DNA of 19,992 nucleotides from Candidatus Thioglobus plumae (lineage in GTDB: Bacteria > Pseudomonadota > Gammaproteobacteria > PS1 > Pseudothioglobaceae), in NCBI GenBank assembly GCA_910595815.1, contig CAJVCM010000068.1, forward strand, positions 1 through 19,992, written 5' to 3'. A model generated the notes under the pieces. It was not told the DNA's origin and ran no database searches. It saw nothing but the letters and a program-made list of their open reading frames with translations. Position 1 is the stretch's first letter, and every line of letters begins with the position of its first letter. Positions 1 to 9,900 of the stretch are shown piece by piece. The translations under genes and the position numbers were made by a program.

Positions 1-22
1 ATTTTTTTTCATATTTTTAAAT

Positions 23-1363
23 TTATGATAATAATCGGAAAAAGTCATTATACAGCGCTAAAACCGTTAGTGACAAGATAACAAACACCCCAAATTTTAA
101 TAAAATTTGTTGAATAAATTGACTGACGGGGGACCCTTTTATTATTTCAATCAGATAGAAGAATAAATGCCCGCCATCTAATAAGGGAATAGGTAACAAG
201 TTAAGCAATCCTAGACTAATGCTAATCAATGCCAGAAAGGATAAAAAGGAAATCAACCCAATACTTGCTGTTTTACCCGCATAGTTTGCAATACTAATAG
301 GGCCACTAATTTGCTCTACAGAGGTCTCACCTAAAATCATCTTTTGAATCATTTTTAAATTCAACATGGTGAGTTGGTGGGTTTTAACATTGGCAGATAA
401 AAATGCATCAAGCGGTTGTTTTTTAACCAAGATACGCCACTCGTCTAAATAGCCTTTTGGCGCCATAACGCTCACACCTATCTTGAGTGTCCCATTGTCA
501 TCTCTTGGTGTTAGTGAGCGCGTCATTATTTTCTCATTTCGAAAAATATTCAATTGCATTGCTTGTCCATCACTTTGCTTGATAGCTGAGACAAATTCAC
601 GCCAAGTGTTGAGTGGTTTATTATTAACACTGAGTATTTGGTCGCCCGATTGGATGCCAGCCAAACTTGCTGGGCTTGCTTCTATCACCTGATCAATGAT
701 TGGTTTAAGTGTTGGTAGGGCGAATTCAAAACCTAAGTATTGCTCAACACCTTGCTCTGGATTAGCTAAAAAGTCTTCTTTTAAATCCAGTGTTAATGTT
801 TTTAAATTATCAGTTTTTGAGCGTACATCAAGCTGCATAGCTGGCGCTTGTGCTGCACGAACAAAAGCAAAAGAAAATTCCTTGATGCTCGGAGTGTCTT
901 GTGTGTTGACGCTTAACAGCTGATCTCCAGCTTCTAATCCAGCCTGTTGAGCGATGCTATCGTTTGTAACCATACCGACCACAGGCTTGATGCCGTGAGT
1001 GCCAATGATAAAGATAACAGTGTAAATGATAATGGCCAATATGAAGTTTGCCGCAGGCCCTGCAACAACGACAGCAATACGTTTATAAACAGTTTGAGTA
1101 TTAAAGGCTCGGTGTCTTTCACTCGGATCAATTTCACCTTCATTTTCATCCAGCATTTTGACAAAACCACCCAAGGGTAGGGCGCACAAAGTATATTGGG
1201 TTTCACCAATTTGCCATGATTTTAAGATTTTTCCAAAACCCACTGAAAAACGTAGTACTTTGATGCCGAGTTTTTTGGCTACCCAAAAATGGCCGAACTC
1301 ATGTACCGTCACCAAAATTCCAATAGTAACAATAAAAGCAATTAAAGCATTTAAAAATGCCAT
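23..1363 (-). CDS. rseP: RseP-type site-2 intramembrane zinc metalloprotease
   Basis: Inner-membrane protease that cleaves anti-sigma factor RseA in the sigma-E envelope stress pathway and also removes remnant signal peptides (family knowledge). About 446 residues, the usual length. The zinc motif HEFGH lies in the first membrane helix at residues 21-25, and the LDGG motif with the third metal ligand is at about 395-398 in a late helix. Two PDZ-like regions fall between, at about 128-200 and 218-290, each with a recognisable AG-x-x-x-GD-x-(I/L)-LSVN stretch. I chose the ATG at 1363; an in-frame TTG lies directly upstream at 1366. The gene starts 12 bases after the DUF971 stop, so the two are probably cotranscribed. 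The frequent upstream neighbour dxr is not next to it here, and the usual downstream neighbour bamA would lie beyond the left edge. Confidence 0.95.
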   Translation of the reverse strand: MAFLNALIAFIVTIGILVTVHEFGHFWVAKKLGIKVLRFSVGFGKILKSWQIGETQYTLCALPLGGFVKMLDENEGEIDPSERHRAFNTQTVYKRIAVVVAGPAANFILAIIIYTVIFIIGTHGIKPVVGMVTNDSIAQQAGLEAGDQLLSVNTQDTPSIKEFSFAFVRAAQAPAMQLDVRSKTDNLKTLTLDLKEDFLANPEQGVEQYLGFEFALPTLKPIIDQVIEASPASLAGIQSGDQILSVNNKPLNTWREFVSAIKQSDGQAMQLNIFRNEKIMTRSLTPRDDNGTLKIGVSVMAPKGYLDEWRILVKKQPLDAFLSANVKTHQLTMLNLKMIQKMILGETSVEQISGPISIANYAGKTASIGLISFLSFLALISISLGLLNLLPIPLLDGGHLFFYLIEIIKGSPVSQFIQQILLKFGVFVILSLTVLALYNDFFRLLS

Positions 1364-1375
1364 CAACTTTAAACT

Positions 1376-1729
1376 TTAAAGTTCAGGATGTGCGTGTCCT
1401 GCCGCTTTTAATCTAGCCAAGTATTCAGGCCAAAGAACCTTATGGTTAGTGGCTAAATGATGTAAATGGGTCCAAGAGTAAATACCAGTATCATGACTAT
1501 CACTAAAGAATAAAATTACTGCGTAATTACCTGTTGGTTCAATACGTGTAATGGTGACATTATCCTTACCAACTTGCAGGGTTTCTTGCCCAGGACCATG
1601 ACCAACCACTTCTGCAGAAGGTGAATAAACTCTTAAATATTCAGCAGTCAGTGGGTAGTCAACACCATCAAACGTAATCGTGAATAGAGTTTTTTCTTTA
1701 TTAAGAGTAATGTTGCTAGGTGTAATCAT
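1376..1729 (-). CDS. DUF971 / GBBH-like N-terminal domain protein
   Basis: Small stand-alone protein of 117 residues made of one DUF971 domain, the fold also found at the N-terminus of gamma-butyrobetaine hydroxylase and at the C-terminus of the plant Fe-S scaffold HCF101. The family signature HDTGIYSW is at residues 79-86. A conserved stretch, EYLRVYSPSAEVVGHGPGQ, is at 30-48. There is no signal peptide or membrane segment, so it should be cytoplasmic. Its function in bacteria is not established; the HCF101 link hints at metal or Fe-S handling, but that is inference. It is the first gene of a probable two-gene unit with rseP, and it is transcribed away from dapF across a gap of about 86 bases that must hold both promoters. 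The ATG at 1729 is the first in frame. Confidence 0.88.
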   Translation of the reverse strand: MITPSNITLNKEKTLFTITFDGVDYPLTAEYLRVYSPSAEVVGHGPGQETLQVGKDNVTITRIEPTGNYAVILFFSDSHDTGIYSWTHLHHLATNHKVLWPEYLARLKAAGHAHPEL

Positions 1730-1815
1730 GATTTAATCCAAATTAAATGAGGTGCTAATTTTAGCAGATACTTTAATTTGTAAACACACAAGAAACTAAC
1801 AGTTAAAATGTGCGT

Positions 1816-2628
1816 ATGATTAATTTTACAAAAATGCACGGGTTGGGCAATGACTTTATGGTTATTGACAATACTTCAGGCGCAATTACTCTAAGCGCTG
1901 AGCAGATTATTGCTTTGGCACACCGACATTTTGGCATTGGGTTTGATCAGCTTTTGATGGTTGAATCTACCACCACACCGGGGGTAGACTTTCGTTATAT
2001 TATTTATAATGCAGATGGCACTGAGGTGGAGCAGTGTGGCAATGGTGCACGTTGTTTTGCACGCTTTGTAACTGAGAAAGGCTTAACAGAAAATAATCCG
2101 ATTAACGTTGAAACCCGATCTGGGTTAATGAGCTTATTCATTAACAAAGATAATATCGTGCAAGTAGATATGGGTGAGCCCAACTTTCAACCAGTCGATA
2201 TTCCGCTACACTCAAACCAGCAAGCTGCCACTTATAAAATAGCTGGTTATGAGCTCGGCGCATTATCAATTGGTAATCCGCATTGCGTCTTGTTGGTTGA
2301 CGATGTTAACACTATTGATATTGCTAATATCGCACAACAAATTCAACAAAGCGAATTATTACCCAACCAAGCTAACATTGGTTTTATGCAAATACTAAGT
2401 AGCAATGAAATTAATTTGCGTGTGTATGAACGTGGCGTTGGCGAAACATTGGCTTGTGGTTCGGGCGCTTGTGCAGCTGTTATTCACGGCGTAAGGCTGG
2501 GTTTGCTGGATTCTACTGTGGTTGCCCATCTTAGGGGTGGAGATGCATTGATTGAGTACACAGAAGATGAACACGTGTTCTTGTCTGGCCCTGCACATTT
2601 TGTTTATGAAGGTCAGGTTGAAATCTAA
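1816..2628 (+). CDS. dapF: Diaminopimelate epimerase
   Basis: Converts LL-diaminopimelate to the meso form, the last step before lysine and the cross-linking residue of peptidoglycan; cytoplasmic and cofactor-independent. The N-terminus [14 protein letters not shown] is typical of the family. The two catalytic cysteines are seen at C74 (in QCGNGAR) and C214 (in ACGSGAC), numbering from the ATG at 1816. The frame is open two codons further up to a GTG at 1810, but the ATG start matches family N-termini better. The length of 270 residues is normal. It stands alone on the plus strand and meets apaH tail to tail, with a 4-bp overlap of the stop codons (2625-2628), so no terminator can separate the two before their ends. 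Confidence 0.96.
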   Translation: MINFTKMHGLGNDFMVIDNTSGAITLSAEQIIALAHRHFGIGFDQLLMVESTTTPGVDFRYIIYNADGTEVEQCGNGARCFARFVTEKGLTENNPINVETRSGLMSLFINKDNIVQVDMGEPNFQPVDIPLHSNQQAATYKIAGYELGALSIGNPHCVLLVDDVNTIDIANIAQQIQQSELLPNQANIGFMQILSSNEINLRVYERGVGETLACGSGACAAVIHGVRLGLLDSTVVAHLRGGDALIEYTEDEHVFLSGPAHFVYEGQVEI

Positions 2629-3422
2629 CAGTCGACTGAAACAATTTGCTTGTCTTCAAGGCGAATAACACTTAACCGACCACCCCAAGCACAGCCATGG
2701 TCCATTGGGTAAATATGTGCCTGATTAACTTTAGATAGGGTTGACCAGTGTCCAAAAAAGATATCAGTATTTTTTAAGACCCGATTGTCATGTAAAAACC
2801 AAGCTTTAAAGTCTGCTGGTGCAGTGTCATGGTTCATTTTATGGTTAAACTCTAAAGTGCCATCAGCCTTGCAAACACGCATTCGCATACAAGCATTAAT
2901 AGTGTAGCGACAGGCATCCATTTCATTTAAGTCATTTGACCAAGTGTAGGGGTGATTATCATACATGTTGTTAATGAACGCACCAACATCATCATTTTGT
3001 AAGTGTTGCTCCACAATTGATGATTGTTTCAATACGGTATTTTCATCCCAACTGGGTGGAATGCCTGCATGCACTAAAAGTGCTCCCTCATGTTTAATCG
3101 TCAGCGGTTGTTGTAACAAAAAATCAATCAAAAGATGGTGATCTTCTGCACCCATGATATCCGAAAATGTGTCTTTAATAGTGGGATTTAAGCCACCTAG
3201 GGAGCAAGCTAATAAATGAAAATCATGATTACCTAAGACCATTTTAGCGTTCTCTCCCAGGTCTTTAATAAAACGCAATGTTGCCAATGATTTGTCACCA
3301 CGATTAACCACATCACCCAAAAAGAACAACCGGTCTTTATCTGTGGAAAATTTGATTTTTTTTAGTAAGGCTTGCAGTGAATCAAAACAGCCCTGAATAT
3401 CACCAATCAAGTAATCAGACAT
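2625..3422 (-). CDS. apaH: Symmetrical bis(5'-nucleosyl)-tetraphosphatase
   Basis: Hydrolyses Ap4A into two ADP and, in enterobacteria, also removes Np4 caps from RNA (family knowledge). It is a calcineurin-like metallophosphoesterase with the full motif set: GDIQG at residues 7-11, GDVVNRG at 36-42, GNHD at 64-67, HAGIPP at 118-123 and GHWS at 224-227. The motif [10 protein letters not shown] at 241-250 is the ApaH-type ending. The length of 265 residues is close to that of the E. coli enzyme. It is the last gene of the pdxA-rsmA-apaG-apaH operon, starting two bases after the apaG stop. Its own stop overlaps that of dapF on the other strand. Confidence 0.95.
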   Translation of the reverse strand: MSDYLIGDIQGCFDSLQALLKKIKFSTDKDRLFFLGDVVNRGDKSLATLRFIKDLGENAKMVLGNHDFHLLACSLGGLNPTIKDTFSDIMGAEDHHLLIDFLLQQPLTIKHEGALLVHAGIPPSWDENTVLKQSSIVEQHLQNDDVGAFINNMYDNHPYTWSNDLNEMDACRYTINACMRMRVCKADGTLEFNHKMNHDTAPADFKAWFLHDNRVLKNTDIFFGHWSTLSKVNQAHIYPMDHGCAWGGRLSVIRLEDKQIVSVDC

Positions 3423-3424
3423 TG

Positions 3425-3796
3425 TTAATGCAGCGTGTAAGGCTCACTGAGGACAAACTCAGGTATTTCAGCTTCAAATAGCTCGCCTTCATCATTTACC
3501 ATGCCGTAAGCGCCTTTCATGAGTCCGGTAACAGTTTTAATCATTGCACCAGAAGAATATTCAAAACTCTCGCCAGGCATTAAATGCGGCTGATGACCCA
3601 CCACACCTTCGCCAATCACTTCTTCTATGTGTCCAGTTTCATCCTGAATGTGCCAACGGCGTGTGCGCAATTGGGCGCCAATTTGACCATTATTAGTAAT
3701 TGTAATGGTATAAGCGTAAGCGTATTGATTGTGCTCGACATTAGACTGTTCTTCTAAATAAACAACCTGAACATCGACTTTAATATTGTTTTTCAT
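3425..3796 (-). CDS. apaG: ApaG/CorD domain protein
   Basis: Single-domain immunoglobulin-like fold protein of 123 residues (E. coli about 125). The conserved loop GEGVVGHQPHL is at residues 62-72 and MPGESFEYSSGA at 73-84. The biochemical role of ApaG is unsettled; mutants in enterobacteria show altered divalent cation phenotypes, and eukaryotic relatives occur in F-box proteins. The start lies inside the 3' end of rsmA, with a 17-nt overlap, so translation is probably coupled. It is the third gene of the conserved pdxA operon. Confidence 0.94.
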   Translation of the reverse strand: MKNNIKVDVQVVYLEEQSNVEHNQYAYAYTITITNNGQIGAQLRTRRWHIQDETGHIEEVIGEGVVGHQPHLMPGESFEYSSGAMIKTVTGLMKGAYGMVNDEGELFEAEIPEFVLSEPYTLH

Positions 3797-4562
3797 AATC
3801 TTGAGTTAATTTAATAAAATCTGCCACACTTAGCATTTCTGCTCTTTGTGACAAATCAATAGAAGTTTGTTCTTGCGTTAGTAGAGATTTTAAACAATTC
3901 CTCAGGGTTTTGCGTCTTTGTGCAAAGGCGGCTTTAACCACTTTTTCAAATACAGTCACATCCCCAACTAGGGACTGAGCCAAAGGCTTAAGGTAAACAA
4001 TCGCAGAATCAACTTTTGGCGCTGGTTCAAATGATTCTGGCGGTACAATGAAGATTAATTCCACCTCAAAAAAAGCCTGCATCATCACACTAAGACGACC
4101 ATAAATTTTATTACCGTGTTTTGCCACCATGCGTTCAACCACCTCTTTTTGTAACATAAAGGTCATATCCTGAACCAGCGATCGGTTTTCTAACAAGTGA
4201 AACAAGATGGGGGAAGAAATATTATAAGGCAAGTTACCCACCACACGAATTGGTGTGGGTAGGGTTTCCAAGTCAAATTTCATTGCATCACCCTGATGGA
4301 TGATTAAATTGTCTTTATCAAAAGATTCTAATAAGCCAATCAAATCTCGATCAATCTCGATCACATGAAGTTGGTTTAGTTTTTCTAACAAAGGCAGTGT
4401 CATCGCCCCTTGTCCAGGACCAATCTCAAGCAGGTTGTCTTCTGCCTTTGGCGCAATGGTGGCGACAATACGATCAATAATCTTGGTGTCGATCAGGAAG
4501 TTTTGTCCAAAACGTTTACGCGCCTTGTGCCCTCCAGTCGTTGCAGTGTAAGACTTACGCAT
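3780..4562 (-). CDS. rsmA: 16S rRNA (adenine1518-N6/adenine1519-N6) dimethyltransferase
   Basis: Dimethylates two adjacent adenines in the 3' terminal helix 45 of 16S rRNA, a late check in small-subunit assembly; loss gives kasugamycin resistance (family knowledge). The N-terminal HKARKRFGQNFLID at residues 12-25 is diagnostic of KsgA/Dim1 proteins. The SAM-binding motif LEIGPGQG is at 45-52, the acidic ribose-binding EID at 69-71, and the catalytic NLPYN at 110-114. The C-terminal AFAQRRKTLRN is at about 212-222. The length of 260 residues is normal. The start overlaps the end of pdxA by 8 nt and the end overlaps apaG by 17 nt, a compact coupled operon. Confidence 0.96.
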   Translation of the reverse strand: MRKSYTATTGGHKARKRFGQNFLIDTKIIDRIVATIAPKAEDNLLEIGPGQGAMTLPLLEKLNQLHVIEIDRDLIGLLESFDKDNLIIHQGDAMKFDLETLPTPIRVVGNLPYNISSPILFHLLENRSLVQDMTFMLQKEVVERMVAKHGNKIYGRLSVMMQAFFEVELIFIVPPESFEPAPKVDSAIVYLKPLAQSLVGDVTVFEKVVKAAFAQRRKTLRNCLKSLLTQEQTSIDLSQRAEMLSVADFIKLTQDYEKQY

Positions 4563-5517
4563 GTTGATTGTCGATAAAATTTTGTGCGTAATCCAGCGCG
4601 GTATGCAAACTGCCTAGGCTAATATTGCCTGTACCTGCCAAATCAAGCGCTGTACCATGATCGACCGAAGTACGAATAAAGGGCAAGCCTAGCGTAATAT
4701 TAACAGCCTTCTTAAAGCCCAGCGTTTTAAGCACAGGCAGGCCTTGATCGTGATACATAGCCAATACACAATCAACACCTTTGAGCGCATCTGAAGTAAA
4801 GGCAGTATCTGCAGGCACACTACCGGTTAAGTTGAGCCCTTGATGATTAAGTTGTTTAATTAGAGGATTAATAATTTCAATCTCTTCACTTCCAAGGTAG
4901 CCATCTTCACCAGCGTGAGGATTTAAACCACAAACAACAATATGAGGATTTACTATGCCATAACCTTGCAAAGAGTTGTGGATAATCCTAATGGTTTGCT
5001 CAAGTGAGTCAGCTTGAATATGTTGAGATACCTTAGATAAAGGGATGTGCGTTGTTGCTAAAGCCACTCGTAAGCCTTTGGTGGCAAGCATCATTACTGT
5101 TTTAGAAGTGTTGCTTAAATTGGCTAAATATTCTGTATGGCCAGTAAAATCAAACCCTGATTGGTTGATCACACCTTTGTGAACAGGGCCAGTGACTAAG
5201 GCGTCACATTGTTTATTAAGACAATGTTGCGCAGCAACGTCAAGCGTGTTTAAAACAAACTTGGCGTTTTTAGGATTTAAGATCCCAACCTCGGTTTTAG
5301 TGTTTGTTTTGATTGGAAAAACACAAACCTCACCCGGAACTGAAGTACTATGTTTTTCTATGATTTTAATGGATAAATTAAGCTTTTTTGCACGTGCTAA
5401 CAATAAATCTGGATCGGTAAAAACCAGTAGATTTTTGTGACTATGTTTCTGCGCATAAATAACAGCCAAATCAGGGCCGATGCCAGCAGGTTCTCCAGGG
5501 GTAAAAGCAATTGACAT
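4555..5517 (-). CDS. pdxA: 4-hydroxythreonine-4-phosphate dehydrogenase
   Basis: NAD-dependent oxidation of 4-phosphohydroxy-L-threonine in the DXP-dependent route to pyridoxal phosphate. It is 320 residues, as expected. GEPAGIGP is at residues 8-15 and TGPVHKG at 109-115. The three divalent-metal histidines are visible as H157 (TTHIPL), H201 (NPHAGE) and H256 (YHDQG). The C-terminal TSVDHGTALDLAG is at 283-295. It is the first gene of the pdxA-rsmA-apaG-apaH unit. In E. coli surA and lptD precede it; here the upstream neighbour is instead a divergent RND efflux operon, so the promoter should lie in 5518-5749. It supplies PLP, which the aminotransferase near the right edge uses, though no direct link is implied. 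Confidence 0.95.
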   Translation of the reverse strand: MSIAFTPGEPAGIGPDLAVIYAQKHSHKNLLVFTDPDLLLARAKKLNLSIKIIEKHSTSVPGEVCVFPIKTNTKTEVGILNPKNAKFVLNTLDVAAQHCLNKQCDALVTGPVHKGVINQSGFDFTGHTEYLANLSNTSKTVMMLATKGLRVALATTHIPLSKVSQHIQADSLEQTIRIIHNSLQGYGIVNPHIVVCGLNPHAGEDGYLGSEEIEIINPLIKQLNHQGLNLTGSVPADTAFTSDALKGVDCVLAMYHDQGLPVLKTLGFKKAVNITLGLPFIRTSVDHGTALDLAGTGNISLGSLHTALDYAQNFIDNQHA

Positions 5518-5749
5518 AATAATGTTAAAATTAATACAGTTTTAGCTATATTAAATAGTTAGTATATAATTAAAATTTTATATACTTAATTTAAAAATAT
5601 AAATACATAAAAACGGTTAAAAAACAATGCCTTATAAAGTTCAAGTGAGCCATCATTAGTATTTATTATTAAATAACAAACACAGTGTATTTTAATCATA
5701 TAAAATTTCGGTTAAAGTTTATTTTCTCACTTTAAAAAACAGGTTAATT
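5518..5749. other. AT-rich divergent intergenic region (pdxA / RND operon)
   Basis: The longest gene-free stretch in the window at 232 bases, and very AT-rich. It must carry the promoters for pdxA (leftward) and for the efflux operon (rightward). It contains a 9-bp inverted repeat at 5561-5586, annotated separately. Several TATAAA-like hexamers occur, for example at 5699-5704, but none has a convincing -35 partner at 16 to 18 bp. A Shine-Dalgarno-like CAGG at 5740-5743 sits 6 bases before the adaptor ATG. I found no RNA gene here. Confidence 0.6.
5561..5586. promoter_or_regulatory. 9-bp inverted repeat, possible operator
   Basis: The left arm AGTATATAA (5561-5569) is the perfect reverse complement of the right arm TTATATACT (5578-5586), with an 8-bp A/T-only spacer. 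It lies between two divergent operons, about 44 bases upstream of the pdxA start and 163 bases upstream of the efflux adaptor. The dyad also carries a TATACT-like hexamer on each strand, so it could be a regulator site or overlapping -10 elements. The surroundings are nearly all A/T, so a chance match is quite possible. Confidence 0.3.
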
Positions 5750-6898
5750 ATGAACTCAACTATAGCACCTTTGGTTACCTCAGTTTTATTGACATTTTCG
5801 TTGCCTTCTCAGGCTCAATTTTTAAATCAAAATCCTGAAGGTTTTGACTCAGTTTATAACATCCAAACAGTGAGCGGCATGTCGCTCGATAAAAGAGCAC
5901 TTTTAGGCGGCGTTGTTATTTCGTCTAAACAGGTTAGTTTGTCAGCGCAAGCGCCTGGTGATGTCTTAAGTGTTAATGGTAAGGAAGGCGACATGTTTAA
6001 ACAAGGTTCTGTCTTGTTAACGCTCGAACAAGAATCTATCCAAGCACAAAGAGATGCGACCTTTGCTGAAATTTCTTCAGCCAATGAATCGCTTAGAAAT
6101 GCCGGTGTACAATATTCGCAATCTATCGTCTCTCCAAATTCAGGCGGCATGTTAGGCGGCGTTCCTGGTATGTTCTCTATGTTTACTGACCCAATGTTAA
6201 AAATGAGTGGGCAGGGCAACCCAGAGTTTGATAAGTTTGCCAATAGAACCTCTCGTTATACTAATTACCAGCAGGCTAAAAACAAGCTGAAACAAGCTGA
6301 AAGCAAACTTAGACAAGTAGAAGAACGCCTTAAAGATGCTAATATTGTCGCTCCTTTTGATGGAGTGATTGTGGTTAAAAATATTAATAAAGGTGATATT
6401 GTTCAACCAGGACAAGTATTAATGAAATTTGCCAATATTAAAGATTTACAAGTGCAGGTTAATATTCCTTCGCGTTTAGTTTCTAGTTTAAAACTAAACA
6501 AAAAATATCGCATTAAATTAGACATCGCCAATGTTGTGGTCGACGCTGCATTATCACAAATCTATCCAATTGCTGATAATGCTAAGCATAGCGTTAAAGT
6601 TAAGTTTGACTTGCCAGAAAATGTACCAGTATTGGCAGGTGCCTACGCAGAGGTGGAGATCTTTGAAACAGATTCAGGTGTGCTAACACCTGTTGTACCA
6701 GAGTCGGCTATTATGTGGCGCTCTAGCTTGCCAAGTGTTTTTGTAATCAACTCGAAAACCAACCAAACAGAACTAAGGTTTGTGCGTTTAGGTGAGCAAG
6801 TAGGTAAAAGCAAAAAGAGCATTTTATCCGGCTTAAAGATTGGTGAAAAGATTGTAATCAATCCAAATATCTTAATGGTTTCAGGAATGAGCATTTAA
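5750..6898 (+). CDS. RND efflux periplasmic adaptor (membrane fusion protein)
   Basis: Periplasmic adaptor that would join the inner-membrane RND pump to an outer-membrane channel. It has 382 residues. A Sec-type signal peptide is seen at about 1-22 with likely cleavage after SQA. The first half of the lipoyl-like barrel is at about 60-95, a helical hairpin at 96-195, and the second half (APFDGVIVVKNINKGDIVQPG) at 201-221. The beta-barrel and membrane-proximal parts follow to the end. The tip of the hairpin is unusual: residues 127-160 form a Gly/Met-rich loop with Met at 134, 141, 144, 149 and 152. There is no lipobox Cys, so it is probably not a lipoprotein. CAGG lies 6 bases before the ATG. 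The permease starts 7 bases after its stop. Substrate cannot be read from the sequence. Confidence 0.9.
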   Translation: MNSTIAPLVTSVLLTFSLPSQAQFLNQNPEGFDSVYNIQTVSGMSLDKRALLGGVVISSKQVSLSAQAPGDVLSVNGKEGDMFKQGSVLLTLEQESIQAQRDATFAEISSANESLRNAGVQYSQSIVSPNSGGMLGGVPGMFSMFTDPMLKMSGQGNPEFDKFANRTSRYTNYQQAKNKLKQAESKLRQVEERLKDANIVAPFDGVIVVKNINKGDIVQPGQVLMKFANIKDLQVQVNIPSRLVSSLKLNKKYRIKLDIANVVVDAALSQIYPIADNAKHSVKVKFDLPENVPVLAGAYAEVEIFETDSGVLTPVVPESAIMWRSSLPSVFVINSKTNQTELRFVRLGEQVGKSKKSILSGLKIGEKIVINPNILMVSGMSI

Positions 6899-6905
6899 TA
6901 AAATT

Positions 6906-9900
6906 ATGTCAGACAACAAAAAAATTGAAGAGGCTGATTTAGGAATAGCGGGTAAATTAACCAAAGCCTTCATAACCTCACCACTCTCAATCATTCTATT
7001 CTTCGCCATGTTGGGCGCAGGTATTATTGGCTTAATCTCCACACCAAGGCAAGAAGATCCGCAAATCTCAGTACCAATGATTGACCTCTTTGTTGAGTAT
7101 CCTGGCGCATCTTCTGAGGAAGTTGCCAATATTGTGGTTAAGCCATTAGAACGCTTAATGTCACATATTCTAGGTGTAAAACATGTTTACTCAGTCAGTG
7201 ATAAGGGTCAAGGCATTATCACAGTAGAATTCGATGTTGGTCAAGAAATGAACGCATCTATCATCAAGGTGCGTGACAAAATGCTTGCCAACCTCGACTT
7301 TATGCCACCAGGTGCACGACAACCTCTAATCAAGCCGAAAGAAATTGATGATGTTCCAATTATCAATTTAACACTGTGGTCAAAGTCATTAGATGATGGG
7401 CAATTACGTTCCTTGGGTTTAGAGCTACTACAACAGCTTGAAAAAGTTAAAGACACTAATAACGGTTTTGTCGTTGGTGGTCGTAAAGAAATTTTCCATA
7501 TTGACGCCTACCCGGGACGCTTAGCGGGCTACGGCGTTTCAATTCAGCAAATTGCAGGTATTGTTGGTTCTGCAAATGTTAGTGAGCATACGGGTAATAT
7601 TGAATTAAACGGCTTTAAAATGGAAGTTTATTCAGGTGACTTCTTTAAGAAAGTAGAAGACATTGAAAACTTAGTGATTACTGTCAATGAGGGAAAACCT
7701 GTTTATGTACGCGATGTTGCGGATGTTTATTACGCGCCAGAAGAAGCCAAACACATGGTGAGTCATTACACTGGTAGAGCCAATAAATCCACAGAAAAAG
7801 CAACGGGTGAGCAAGCGGTGACCATCGCTATCGCTAAGAAATTTGGTACTAACGGTGTTGCAGTAGCTGAAAATATTCTAGCCAAAGTAGAAGAGCTTAA
7901 GGGTCGACTCATTCCAGACAATGTTGAGATTAGTGTTACCAGAAACTACGGTAAATCCGCTAAAGATAAAGTCAATGCACTACTTAAAAAACTCTTTATT
8001 GCCACAGGCGCGGTAACACTATTAGTTTGGTTCGCATTAGGCTGGCGCCCTGCGGTTGTAGTAACACTGGTGATTCCAGTAGTGTTATTAATGACCATCT
8101 TCGCAGCTTGGATTTTAGGTATGACCATCGACAGAGTTAGTTTGTTCGCATTGATTTTCTCGATTGGTATTTTGGTAGATGACGCCATTGTGGTGACTGA
8201 GAATATATACAGACGCTGGTTAATAGATCATAAAATAACCATTGCAACAGCGATTGACGCAGTGCGAGAGGTGGGTAATCCAACCATTCTAGCAACCTTT
8301 ACCGTGGTAGCAGCATTAGTACCAATGGCAGCTGTTAGTGGCATGATGGGGCCTTATATGGCGCCAATTCCAGTTTTGGGTTCGGTGGCTATGATGATAT
8401 CGCTGTTTGCAGCCTTTGTCTTTACGCCATACTTTATTATGAAATTTGTGCCACCACTCGCTGTGCTGCACAAAATGCATGAAAAAGAAGAAAAAGAAAG
8501 TAAGGTACTGTATGCGTTCTTCCATTCTACAATTTCAAAATTATTTCATGTTAAGGCTTACGGCTGGGGCTTTCTAATTGCCTTGTTTGTTGCCTTCTTT
8601 ATGTCAATGTCAATGTTCTACACAACCACAGTGCCGGTAAAAATGCTGCCATTGGATAATAAATCAGAATTCGGTGTTGTTTTAGATATGGCAGATGGCA
8701 CTGCACTTGCAGATACCGCATCAACATTACATAAAATGGCTCAAGTATTACGCAACATGCCAGAAGTAGTCTCAATCCAATCTTACGCAGGTACAGCCAA
8801 GCCTTTCGATTTTAACGGCTTGGTAAGACATTACTACCTTAGACAAAATTCATCAGGAGGTGAGTTGCAAATTCAGTTGGCTGAAAAATCTGATCGTGAT
8901 CGTACTAGCCATGAAATCGCCCTTGAAGCAAGACAGTTAATCAAGCAAATTGCTGCTGATGCAGGTGCTGACTATGCCGTAGTAGAAATGCCACCAGGCC
9001 CACCAGTGTTACGTCCCGTGGTTGCAGAAGTGTACGGCCCTGATAAGACAACTCGTCGCAAGCTAGCCAACGACTTGACAGAATTATTTAAAGAATCAGG
9101 CACTATGACTGATATTGATAATTTGATGCGTGACGAATATCCGATAATCACTTTCCAGGTAGACACTGAAAAAGCTTCTCGATTTGGTGTGAGTGTACGA
9201 ACCATTAAAGAAACGTTGTCAATGGCTATGAGTGGTTTTAATGTAACAACCATACGTCTTAAGAATGCGTTAGAACCCTCAAATGTTGTGCTGCAAATAC
9301 CTTTATCTAAACGTTCACAACTGTCCTACTTAACACAGCTCCCTGTGCCTTCTCAGTATGGCAGCATGATTCCAATTTCTGAGCTAGGTTCGTTTGTTTA
9401 TAAAAAACAAGATGATTTAATTTTCCATAAAGATTTAGCTGATGTTGAATATGTTTTAGGCGAGCCGATTGGTCGCTTAAGTGCGCCAATTTACGCTATG
9501 TTTGGGGTGGACGATTTACTGCTTAAATACCAATCTATTAATGGTGAGCAAATACAAGGTGAGTACTTAGGTCCACCAGAAGATCAAACCGTGCCAGGCT
9601 TTGAATGGGCTGGCGAGTGGACAGTAACATTTGAGACTTTCCGCGATATGGGTACTGCGTTTGGCGTAGCACTGGTGGTAATTTACATGCTAGTTGTATG
9701 GCAGTTTGGTAACTTTATTATCCCTGCGATAATCATGGCGCCAATCCCATTAACACTCTTAGGTGTTGTGCCAGGACATTGGTTGTTAGGTGCTGAATTT
9801 ACAGCAACTTCAATGATTGGCTGGATTGCACTCGCTGGTATTATTGTGAGGAACTCTATTCTTTTAGTAGACTTTACCGTGCAAGAATACGCCAAAGGCA

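Noticed and set aside
934..1209. Open frames overlapping known genes on the same or opposite strand, such as those inside rseP, the RND genes and the VWA gene.
   Set aside because: They lie in shifted or antisense frames of genes with strong family motifs, have no ribosome sites, and show no recognisable protein features.
1738..1800. Extended -10-like TGCTAAAAT on the minus strand as the DUF971-rseP promoter.
   Set aside because: The best -35 partner (TTTACA) is only 15 bp away; the divergent gap must contain promoters, but I cannot place them with confidence.
5627..5659. Short reading frame of 10 codons (MPYKVQVSHH) in the pdxA/RND intergenic region, as a possible leader peptide.
   Set aside because: No ribosome site, no attenuator-like hairpins after it, and no codon run that would fit a sensing role.
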